Notes under the pieces: model-generated
What the model was told of the DNA's origin: nothing
Seen by the model: the letters and a program-made list of their open reading frames with translations, nothing else
Database searches by the model: none
In this document: positions 43,106 through 50,073 of the stretch, piece after piece
How positions within the stretch are numbered: the stretch's first letter is position 1
How the letters are laid out: every line of letters starts with the position of its first letter
Program-made: the position numbers and the translations under genes
Origin: Pseudomonas mucidolens
Lineage (GTDB): Bacteria > Pseudomonadota > Gammaproteobacteria > Pseudomonadales > Pseudomonadaceae
Length of the DNA stretch: 64,000 bases
NCBI RefSeq assembly: GCF_900106045.1
Contig: NZ_LT629802.1
Coordinates: 4,712,001 to 4,776,000 of the forward strand
Direction: 5' to 3'

Positions 43106-44236
43106 TTACCTTGGTGTTGTTCGGCCTGGCTTTGGTGGCTTGGTCATCTCGCCAGTGTCGGGATCGAACTCACCTAAGTGTTTACCCTGTTTGTCATATA
43201 TTTCCACGGCTCCATGCTGGCTATCCCACTCATAAATTTTGCCTTTTTTGTCTTTCCAGCGGCTCCGTTTTTTACCGCCCCCTTGAACGCTAGATTTAGG
43301 GTTATCTCGTACTGCATCGGGGAAAGCTGCTAATCCTTTTGGTGCTGGATGATAGCTATGGTCACCACCAAGCGGTTTTGCATACACCACATACAGCGAC
43401 TTTAGGCCTGTATCTACCGGAAAGACCAGAATACAGTCGTCGGTTGTAATGTCATCGCCGGGAAAGCCTTCAAGCTGGCTGTCGGTGTTCTCCGGGATCG
43501 GGTGTACGAGGATGGTGCCCAGTTGCTTACCGCTTTCGTCGGGGTAAGTCAGTGGAGGCATTCCTGAAGAGCTGTGTGGCGGCGTCCAGAGGATGGTGAT
43601 CCCATTTAGTTCGGCCTCCATCGCAGTCTTGGTTGCGTTCCACTTCACCTGCACGATGCGTACTGAGTCATCACCTGACGCGCCGGTGTGAATACCGTAA
43701 ATCTGTAGTACGCCTTCGGCATCACGTCGGAACTGAAAGCGCACCCGTGTAGTGGCCTTGCTCATGCTGCGCAGTTGTTCGTCGGTATGGAGTGTGCCGT
43801 CGCCCATTTTGGCGGGGAGCATGCCCATTATAAAAACGCTAACCGGTCCCCCCGCGCCACGTATTGCCCAGGTCATACGCTGTTGCATGATGCCGCCGCC
43901 AGCAATACGGGCTAGCCCGGCATCAGCACCGATGGCCATTGCAATTGCATCTGACGCAGAAGGCAAAAGCATGGAGGCAACGACCATGATGTTGCCGAAG
44001 TTGGAGGCGGGCTCGGTGGCCGTCCCTGCATCTGTGCTGCACCAGTTTTCAGAGACGCAGGACTTGGCGAAGACCAGGTCGGCACGTTCCTTGGGGGATG
44101 GCCATTCATCTTTTGGGACGTACACCGGTTCTGGCACAGAGGGCTTTGCCCACGCTGCCCATGAGGCGCCACCGTTTGGGCGTTTCTGATGCCAGAGCGA
44201 GTCTAAAAAAGGGTCGTCCTTATCGTCCTTCGTCAT
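43106..44236 (-). CDS. S-type pyocin with colicin-E3-type 16S rRNase domain
   Basis: A 376-residue bacteriocin. The short N-terminal part has VFAKSC and a Gly-rich hydrophobic region (about 60-130). The pyocin S translocation domain spans about 135-275, preceded by the HTDEQLRSMSKATTRVRFQF segment. The C-terminal domain (about 290-376) matches the colicin E3 ribonuclease: SYHPAPKGL, KKRSRWKDKKGKIYEWDSQHG and HLGEFDPDTGE, including the WDSQHG active-site stretch. It cleaves 16S rRNA by family analogy. The ATG at 44236 has AGGAC upstream. The N-terminus is much shorter than in classical pyocins. Confidence 0.9.
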   Translation of the reverse strand: MTKDDKDDPFLDSLWHQKRPNGGASWAAWAKPSVPEPVYVPKDEWPSPKERADLVFAKSCVSENWCSTDAGTATEPASNFGNIMVVASMLLPSASDAIAMAIGADAGLARIAGGGIMQQRMTWAIRGAGGPVSVFIMGMLPAKMGDGTLHTDEQLRSMSKATTRVRFQFRRDAEGVLQIYGIHTGASGDDSVRIVQVKWNATKTAMEAELNGITILWTPPHSSSGMPPLTYPDESGKQLGTILVHPIPENTDSQLEGFPGDDITTDDCILVFPVDTGLKSLYVVYAKPLGGDHSYHPAPKGLAAFPDAVRDNPKSSVQGGGKKRSRWKDKKGKIYEWDSQHGAVEIYDKQGKHLGEFDPDTGEMTKPPKPGRTTPR

Positions 44237-44354
44237 GCGAAGTCCTGTATGAGTCCATATCAAACCGAGAAGGTTGCCGTCCAATAGCGTCTCGGGTCAA
44301 TTTGACGTGGTAACTGGGGATTTCAGCGCGGCAGTGTACTTCAGGGTAGTTAGG

Positions 44355-44441
44355 GAAAAGGGGACAGGGGACCAGTGACGGAAAGGGGACGACGGAAAGG
44401 GGACAGATTGACGGAAAGGGGACAGATTTATTTTTCAGAAA
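44355..44441. repeat. short tandem copies of an AAAGGGGACAG motif plus a broken RayT-type terminal repeat
   Basis: Four copies of GGAAAGGGGAC-like sequence, three of them preceded by GAC. The last continues into GGGGACAGATTTATTTTT, the same terminal sequence that flanks the RayT gene at 48.0-48.8 kb. An IS3 element interrupts it at 44442. Confidence 0.7.
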
Positions 44442-44494
44442 TGTCCCGTCCTGAATAAGGTTTACACCTTCTGATCTATTTTCAGGAGGGCGTA

Positions 44495-44896
44495 ATGGAA
44501 GCAGGAAAAAGACGTAGTCAGCGAGACTACACGCTGACCTTTAAATTGTCGGTCGTCGACCAGGTCGAAAAAGGCGAGCTGAGTTATAAAGAGGCTCAGG
44601 AGCGCTACGGGATTCAAGGTAAAACGACCGTTCTGACGTGGTTACGCAAGCATGGTCGGCAAGATTGGAGCCCAGGCACATACATTGGCTCGCCGAGGAT
44701 GGGGTCTATGCCCGACAAAAACCGACCATTAACGCCAGAGCAACGCATCAAAGAGCTTGAAGAGCAGTTGGCGCTGTCCAATCAGAAAGCGCAGTTTTTC
44801 GAGGCGATCGTAGACGTCTTAAAAAATGACTACGGTCTCTCTGTCGTAAAAAAGCGTCCCGGCAAGTCCTCGCGCAAAAACGAATCCAAAACCTGA
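44495..44896 (+). CDS. IS3-family transposase OrfA
   Basis: A 133-residue helix-turn-helix protein (LTFKLSVVDQVEKGELSYKE, ERYGIQGKTTVLTWLRKHG) with a leucine-zipper-like C-terminal half. An AAAAAAG slippery heptamer at 44848-44854 allows a -1 shift into the frame reading KASRQVLAQKRIQNLSVSRA, which joins OrfB as one OrfAB transposase. Confidence 0.92.
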   Translation: MEAGKRRSQRDYTLTFKLSVVDQVEKGELSYKEAQERYGIQGKTTVLTWLRKHGRQDWSPGTYIGSPRMGSMPDKNRPLTPEQRIKELEEQLALSNQKAQFFEAIVDVLKNDYGLSVVKKRPGKSSRKNESKT

Positions 44897-45459
44897 GCGT
44901 CAGCAGGGCTTGCCAGTTCATGGGGATAAGCCGACAGGCTTACTACAAGCGCAATCGAGCCGATGCTGCTCGTCTGATTCTGGATCAGAAAGTTGCCGCT
45001 TTCGTTCAGCAAAAGCGCCTGCGGCAGCCGCGGTTGGGCACTAGAAAACTGCATTACCTGCTGCAATGTCAGCCGCTGCTTGAGCTGCAAGTGGGGCGAG
45101 ATCGCCTGTTTTCGATTCTGCGGGAACGGCGTTTATTGGTAGCCCGCAAACGTGCGTATCACAAGACAACCGACAGCCATCATCGCTTTCGACGTCATCC
45201 GAACCTGCTCAAACCTGGGCCTGATCAGGTTGTTCCCAGCGGCCCGGAACAGGTCTGGGTGGCTGACATCACCTATCTGCCCACTCAGGAAGGCGTGGCC
45301 TATCTGAGCCTTGTGACGGATGCTTTTTCGCGAAAAATGGTGGGCTATCACGTCCATGAAAGCCTGCACACCGAGTCGGTCGCACAGGCGCTGCGCCGGG
45401 CGGTGAAACACCGTCAAACCGTGCGGCCACTGGTTCATCACTCGGACAGAGGCAGCCAG

Positions 45460-46907
45460 GGCGGATTCAACCGGTCGTCGCAACACTGGATTGTTGTACA
45501 GACTTTAGATACTCATTCAGTGCTTCGGCAGGTGTTTTCCAGCCGAGTGTTTTTCGAGGTCTAGTGTTAAGTACGTGAGCTACCGCCTGTATTTCTTGGG
45601 CACTCCAACGAGAGAGGTCAGTGCCTTTCGGGAAGTATTGCCGTAGAAGGCCGTTCGTATTTTCGTTTGTGCCGCGCTGCCATGGACTATGTGGATCAGC
45701 AAAGAAAACCTTTACTCCGGACTCGATGGTAAATCGAGCGTGATCCGACAGCTCCTTTCCACGATCCCAGGTCAAAGATCGCCACAGCTCGATGGGAAGA
45801 TCAGTCACCGACTTCTTCAATGCGTTGGCCATACTAACAGCCCCATAGCCAGCCAGCGCCGGGCCGTTCTTCGTGCGGGGAATTAGCCCATAACCTTTCT
45901 CGCGAGGCAGATGGACGAGCATGGTAAATCGAGTTGAGCGCTCGATCAGAGTTCCAATCGCAGAACGGTTCAGACCGATGATCAGGTCGCCCTCCCAATG
46001 CCCGGGTACAGCCCGATCTTCTACCTCAGCAGGGCGACTGGAGATCATGACGTCCTCGCTGACGTGTGCCCACACTTTGGCCTGCGCTCTGGCTCTCGGC
46101 ACGCGCAGTGCTCGTCCTGAGCGCAGGCAGCTCACCAGTTCGCGCTTGAGAGCTCCTCGACCCTGAATGTAGAGCGCCTGATATATGGCTTCATGAGAGA
46201 TGCGCATGGATTCATCATCCGGAAAATCGATCTGGAGCCGGTTGGCAATCTGCTCAGGCGACCAGCCATTGACCCATTTACGGTCACTGCGATGCGGTTT
46301 ATTTCGGCCTTTGAAGGGCGCTTGCCGAGGCCCAGGAATCTCACGGCCATCGGCGTCTTGAACCTTGCCCTCAAGGCGGTCGCGTACGTACTGGTGCAGT
46401 CGCGGGTTAGTGACCAGTTTCGCTGGTTTCGGCCTCTTGGCCACCAGTTCTGCCTTCCATTGCGCTACTGACGCTCGATATTCAAGCCGACCGCAACGGG
46501 TAGCAGCATTTCGTGTCAGCTCCCGTGAAATTGTCGATGGGCTTCGTCCAAGGCGACGGGCAATCTCACGAACGCCAACACTTTGCGCTCGAAGCAGCCC
46601 GATCTCTTCTCGCTCTGCAAACGATAAGTATCGTCCTGATATGTGATTCGACATGAATAATGGCATCCCGCCTCGATGACGGAACCAGCGTGTACCTACC
46701 GCTGTTGATACGCCAACGGCATGTGCTGCTTTTTCGCTTGTGATGCCTGTTGCAATCTGCACCCAAAATAGCCGCTCGATCTCATTACGAAGTGAGGGTG
46801 CACCTGGAGAACGCATCGCTCCCCGGCCCGTCAATTTTTGCATCCATCCTGCGGGTCGTCCCATAAACACCTCGATCAAGGTGTTGCGACGACCGGTTGA
46901 ATCCGCC
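45460..46907. mobile_element. IS30-family insertion sequence
   Basis: 1448 bp with perfect 27-bp terminal inverted repeats, starting GGCGGATTCAACCGGTCGTC. The 3-bp target duplication is CAG (45457-45459 and 46908-46910). It carries one transposase gene on the minus strand and appears complete. Confidence 0.93.
45467..46864 (-). CDS. IS30-family transposase
   Basis: A 465-residue transposase. The N-terminal helix-turn-helix pair includes FAEREEIGLLRAQSVGVREI followed by ARRLGRSPSTISREL. The DDE catalytic domain has GHWEGDLIIG, LTWDRGKELSDH and WQRGTNENTNGLLRQYFPKG. The start at 46864 lies in the right end, with GAGGTG upstream. The frame is intact. Confidence 0.92.
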   Translation of the reverse strand: MGRPAGWMQKLTGRGAMRSPGAPSLRNEIERLFWVQIATGITSEKAAHAVGVSTAVGTRWFRHRGGMPLFMSNHISGRYLSFAEREEIGLLRAQSVGVREIARRLGRSPSTISRELTRNAATRCGRLEYRASVAQWKAELVAKRPKPAKLVTNPRLHQYVRDRLEGKVQDADGREIPGPRQAPFKGRNKPHRSDRKWVNGWSPEQIANRLQIDFPDDESMRISHEAIYQALYIQGRGALKRELVSCLRSGRALRVPRARAQAKVWAHVSEDVMISSRPAEVEDRAVPGHWEGDLIIGLNRSAIGTLIERSTRFTMLVHLPREKGYGLIPRTKNGPALAGYGAVSMANALKKSVTDLPIELWRSLTWDRGKELSDHARFTIESGVKVFFADPHSPWQRGTNENTNGLLRQYFPKGTDLSRWSAQEIQAVAHVLNTRPRKTLGWKTPAEALNEYLKSVQQSSVATTG

Positions 46908-47202
46908 CAGTATTGCTCGGGAATGTACCAGGAACTGCACGCGAAACACGGCATCAGGTGTTCGATGACGGACGGCTATGACTGCTACCAAAATGCCTTG
47001 GCAGAGCGGGTCAATGGAATATTGAAGACAGAGCTTTTGCTCCAGCGACCACAGGATTTAACGCAGGCGAAGAAGATGGTGAGTGAGTCGGTATCGATCT
47101 ACAACCGCGAACGACCGCACCTGTCTTTGAAATACAAAACGCCCGATGCGATGCATCGGGCGTTGGGGTGAAACAGGTGTAAACCTATTTCAGGACTAGA
47201 CA

Positions 47203-47264
47203 AAACCCGCGCTACCATTCCTGAAGACAGATCAGAAGGTGTAAACCTTATTCAGGACGGGACA
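47203..47264. repeat. right half of the interrupted RayT-type short element
   Basis: AAACCCGCGCTACCATTCCT and the following sequence match 49168-49226 nearly base for base. It includes an inverted copy of the IS3 left end (AGATCAGAAGGTGTAAACCT onward). Confidence 0.75.
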
Positions 47265-47364
47265 CAAACCTGGTCAGACGCCTACTCTTCTCACTTATTT
47301 CTTGACTCATTCTGATTCATCAGGCTAGTTAATGCCGCCCCATACAGACATTAATAAGGAAATT

Positions 47365-47880
47365 ATGAAGCCTCTTTACCTGTGTTCCGTTCTGCTGCTT
47401 GCAGGCTGCGCTCCAGCGCCGAAATACCTTGTGCCTGCGGGAGCGCCTCACGCGATTATCCGCAGCGAATTGGTGTCGATGGAGAATTATCGAAACGGTG
47501 TGTCTCTGGTCGAGGCGCCTGCCATCGGCTGCAAATACGGCAGAACCGTGGCGACTGAGCCGGGGGTGGGGAGACAGCTGGTTTCCGTTTATAAGAATGT
47601 ATCGACGCCGGAAGGGTTTTTTCCGATTGAAGCCGGCAAGCCGCTGCACTTGGTGATGCGCGGCGCGGCCAATGCCAATCGCTCGTGCAGCGTAGCGTTT
47701 GTCAGCGAATTTGCGCCGGGCGCACGTTACGTGATCAAAGGAGGGATTGTCGACGTCCCGGGCTCGCTGAGCCGTTGTTACATTGACATATTCAATGTCG
47801 ATTCGGGTGCGCGCGTCCCCATGGCCGATGAGCCGAAAATGGACCGCAATTGTGCGTTAGACCGGCTACCGACGCTTTAG
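47365..47880 (+). CDS. putative lipoprotein
   Basis: A 171-residue protein with a clear lipobox (CSVLLLAGCAPAP). AAGGAA precedes the ATG at 47365. The body is beta-rich, with four cysteines (IGCKYG, RSCSVAF, SRCYIDIF, RNCALD) that may form periplasmic disulfides. No known family is recognised. It is isolated among mobile DNA and has its own strong ribosome site. Confidence 0.7.
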   Translation: MKPLYLCSVLLLAGCAPAPKYLVPAGAPHAIIRSELVSMENYRNGVSLVEAPAIGCKYGRTVATEPGVGRQLVSVYKNVSTPEGFFPIEAGKPLHLVMRGAANANRSCSVAFVSEFAPGARYVIKGGIVDVPGSLSRCYIDIFNVDSGARVPMADEPKMDRNCALDRLPTL

Positions 47881-47899
47881 TGGAAAATTGCACCCTACC

Positions 47900-47991
47900 T
47901 GACCACCCTTTTGCGTTGCATATGACCACCCATTTGCATTCGACCTGACCAGCTGTTTGCATGGGACTTGACCAGATACTTTGAATGGATT
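47900..47991. repeat. four 23-bp tandem direct repeats
   Basis: Units start at 47900, 47923, 47946 and 47969, each opening TGACCA and most holding TTTGC near the middle. The exact 23-bp period resembles multiple terminal repeats of IS21-type elements, but no IS21 genes are next to them. Confidence 0.7.
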
Positions 47992-47999
47992 CCTCAGAT

Positions 48000-48783
48000 G
48001 GAAAAGGGGACAGATTTATTTTCATCTATCACTCCTCGGCCTACCCTGCCCTCGATGCTCGATTCGGATGCCTGCGATACGCTCGACCTCATCAATGAAT
48101 CGAGTAGTTCCAGTAAGTTGTCCGCGCTGTAGCGCCAAGCGTATTGTTTTCAACTCTTCGTTTGAAACAGCCTGACTTATAAATTTTTTGTAACTCTCCT
48201 GACGGTTTTCCGCAGTGTCACCTAGCATCTCAAAGCACGCATCAAGATCCAACCAATCGCTTTCAGGAGAAACGCCCACGCGAGCGTTATAACTTGACCA
48301 TAGATAGTCGGCTGCACTCGTCACCATACAGGCACGGACAGGATTCAGCTCGATATATCGACAGCACGCCAGAAGATACTTTTCAGACTGTACGATGCTC
48401 GACTTGTAGCGACTTTCCCATAACGTACCTGTTCGCCCTTCTAACCGGTTCCGATAGCGCGTAGCCCGCGCTGCAAGCGCCTTCATTAACTGTCCCAACC
48501 CAGCGGCCGACTCACTTGGCGCGACTAGCAAATGAACATGATTGGTCATTAAACAATAAGCGTATACCTTTACGCCCCATACCTCCTTCAATTCCCGGAG
48601 ATCTTTTATATAGCGCAGATAATCTTCCGCTGCTGCAAATACAACCTGACGATTATGGCCACGTTGCACAATATGGTGGGGATAGTTTGGCAGAACAACA
48701 CGACCCATCCGGGGCATAAGTAATCTCCTTCCTTAAGAGCTTACAGCCTAGCAGATGGGTGAAAAATAAATCCGTCCCCTTTT
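48000..48783. mobile_element. REP-associated tyrosine transposase element
   Basis: The RayT gene is flanked by inverted copies of a GGGGACAGATTTATTTT-type sequence (about 48000-48022 and, inverted, 48758-48783). The same sequence recurs at 44420, 49141 and 49228, probably substrates of this enzyme family. Confidence 0.75.
48022..48717 (-). CDS. REP-associated tyrosine transposase (Y1/IS200-like)
   Basis: A 231-residue RayT protein: YPHHIVQRGHNRQVVFAAAE, the HUH motif in MTNHVHLLVAP, the tyrosine region KYLLACCRYIELNPVRACMV and LWSSYNARVG. These single-strand transposases handle REP-type palindromes. GGAG lies upstream of the ATG at 48717. The frame is intact. Confidence 0.93.
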   Translation of the reverse strand: MPRMGRVVLPNYPHHIVQRGHNRQVVFAAAEDYLRYIKDLRELKEVWGVKVYAYCLMTNHVHLLVAPSESAAGLGQLMKALAARATRYRNRLEGRTGTLWESRYKSSIVQSEKYLLACCRYIELNPVRACMVTSAADYLWSSYNARVGVSPESDWLDLDACFEMLGDTAENRQESYKKFISQAVSNEELKTIRLALQRGQLTGTTRFIDEVERIAGIRIEHRGQGRPRSDR

Positions 48784-48873
48784 TTTCTTCTTTTTTTGTA
48801 GTGTTGGTTCTAGAGTGCAGTCAGGGTGCAGGGCCGGTGTCGATGCCTGACCAATATAGGTATTTTGAAGAGA

Positions 48874-49104
48874 CTACATATTTCGAATATCAGATAAAAA
48901 TTCATGAAACTCTTTTTCTGTCATCTCAAACTCTGGTCCTTCGGCCATTGCCATTAGTGACAACAACGCAAAATTTAACTTTTCCGTGAGTGAAAAACTT
49001 GGATCTTGATAAATATCAAGTGCCTTTTTTGATATTTTAAAAATATCAAACTCATCCGCAACTATTCTTCCAAGCCTATCAGCCACTACGTCTTCAATGC
49101 TCAT
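48874..49104 (-). CDS. small acidic hypothetical protein (possible orphan immunity)
   Basis: A 76-residue acidic helical protein (SIEDVVADRLGRIVADEFDI... GPEFEMTEKEFHEFLSDIRN). The ATG at 49104 follows a G-rich stretch. It lies between RayT-type repeats, about 0.5 kb downstream of the CDI immunity gene and on the same strand. Size, charge and location fit an orphan CDI immunity protein left from toxin exchange; this is inference. Confidence 0.5.
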   Translation of the reverse strand: MSIEDVVADRLGRIVADEFDIFKISKKALDIYQDPSFSLTEKLNFALLSLMAMAEGPEFEMTEKEFHEFLSDIRNM

Positions 49105-49140
49105 TGCTGCCCCCAACTCTTTAATTCTGCTCCGGTCCGG

Positions 49141-49255
49141 AAAAGGGGACAGATTTATTTTTCCGAAACCCAGGCTACCATTCCTGAAGAGAGATCAGAA
49201 GGTGTAAACCTTATTCAGGACGGGACAAGGGTGAAAAATAAATCTGTCCCCTTTT
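49141..49255. repeat. complete short RayT-type element (uninterrupted copy)
   Basis: AAAAGGGGACAGATTTATTT on the left and its inverse on the right enclose about 60 bp with an inverted IS3-end-like segment. It is the uninterrupted version of the element split at 44442/47203. Confidence 0.75.
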
Positions 49256-49440
49256 TCGCCTTTTTCACTTTTTCACTTTTTCACTGCTTTTTCACTTTTT
49301 CATTTCGGGAGGACCTCAGCAGTGATGCAATCATCCTTCACGACTTCGCGCACCTGTTAGCTATTCCGCTGCGCGATGGCTGCGATTTGATGGACGTGAT
49401 TGGACGAAGATTGAGTTCGCAGATTTCATAAATAAAGTGG
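49256..49440. repeat. TTTTTCAC microsatellite and gene remnant
   Basis: Five near-perfect TTTTTCAC units occur at 49261-49303. They are followed by 38 codons (DLSSDAIILHDFAHLLAIPL...) ending at 49431, which look like the tail of a lost small gene. Confidence 0.5.
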
Positions 49441-49599
49441 GCGGTTTATTGCCGCCCAATCTGGTTGGGCTTAAAGCCCCCAGATACGAAAAATAAAAGC
49501 TAAACTATTAAAGATCGAAGTCTCACAACCCACAAACTAATCATCTAACCTAAAATTTCACTTAGGAAAATCGTGGCCCGCCCCCTGCTTTTGCATTTT

Positions 49600-50073
49600 T
49601 CAAGTCGCTGGAGCCGCATTGATATCAAATTCATCTTGATCATTAATTTCAGCATCCGCCCTTAGCACTTCAAAATCACAAACCCCTTTATTAAAACGGA
49701 CATTTATCTCATATAAACCATCTGAAGACGGGCTGACAAACTCGACCCGAAGAATATACTCTCCTTCAGGTATCTCTAGAGGAATCGCATCCGATATGCT
49801 ACCAACTTCAATATTTTTGTCTTTAATTATGAATGGCACTCTAAATGCCCGCACTACTTCAGTGCCCAGCGCGGGTTCTTCCTCATTGAGAAAAATATTA
49901 ACCTTATGATCTCCCTGATCAACTATTGCTCTAAAAGAAACGCTTCCTACCCGCCAGGAGAATCCTTGCGTGTAACTCCTATCACTCCAATCGTTATACG
50001 GCTGATCGAGCGAACTCATAAACACGCAAAACTGTGAATATGACAAATATACACTTTCTTCAATTTTAGCCAT
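49600..50073 (-). CDS. cdiI: ComJ-like immunity protein for the NucA-type CDI toxin
   Basis: A 157-residue acidic beta-rich protein (VYLSYSQFCVFMSSLDQPYN... QGFSWRVGSVSFRAIVDQGD). It resembles ComJ, the inhibitor of the Bacillus nuclease NucA. Its start overlaps the cdiA stop codon by one base (TGATG). Pairing with a NucA/NucB-like toxin tip strongly supports an immunity role. Confidence 0.85.
   Translation of the reverse strand: MAKIEESVYLSYSQFCVFMSSLDQPYNDWSDRSYTQGFSWRVGSVSFRAIVDQGDHKVNIFLNEEEPALGTEVVRAFRVPFIIKDKNIEVGSISDAIPLEIPEGEYILRVEFVSPSSDGLYEINVRFNKGVCDFEVLRADAEINDQDEFDINAAPAT

Larger units (their letters stand above)
44854..47171 (+). pseudogene. IS3-family transposase OrfB, split by IS30
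   Basis: The first part reads from the frameshift site to SDRGSQ at 45459 and includes the DDE residues in WVADITYLPT and VHHSDRGSQ. The frame resumes at 46911 with YCSGMYQELHAKHG and runs through the final Glu region (NALAERVNGILKTELL) to 47171. Removing 1451 bases (IS30 plus one CAG) restores one clean frame, so the gene was intact before the insertion. Confidence 0.92.
44442..47202. mobile_element. IS3-family insertion sequence interrupted by IS30
   Basis: The left end TGTCCCGTCCTGAATAAGGT (44442) and right end, read inward as TGTCTAGTCCTGAAATAGGT (ending 47202), are imperfect terminal inverted repeats. The target duplication is AAA (44439-44441 and 47203-47205). It encodes OrfA and OrfB; OrfB is split by the IS30 element at 45460-46907. 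Confidence 0.88.
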
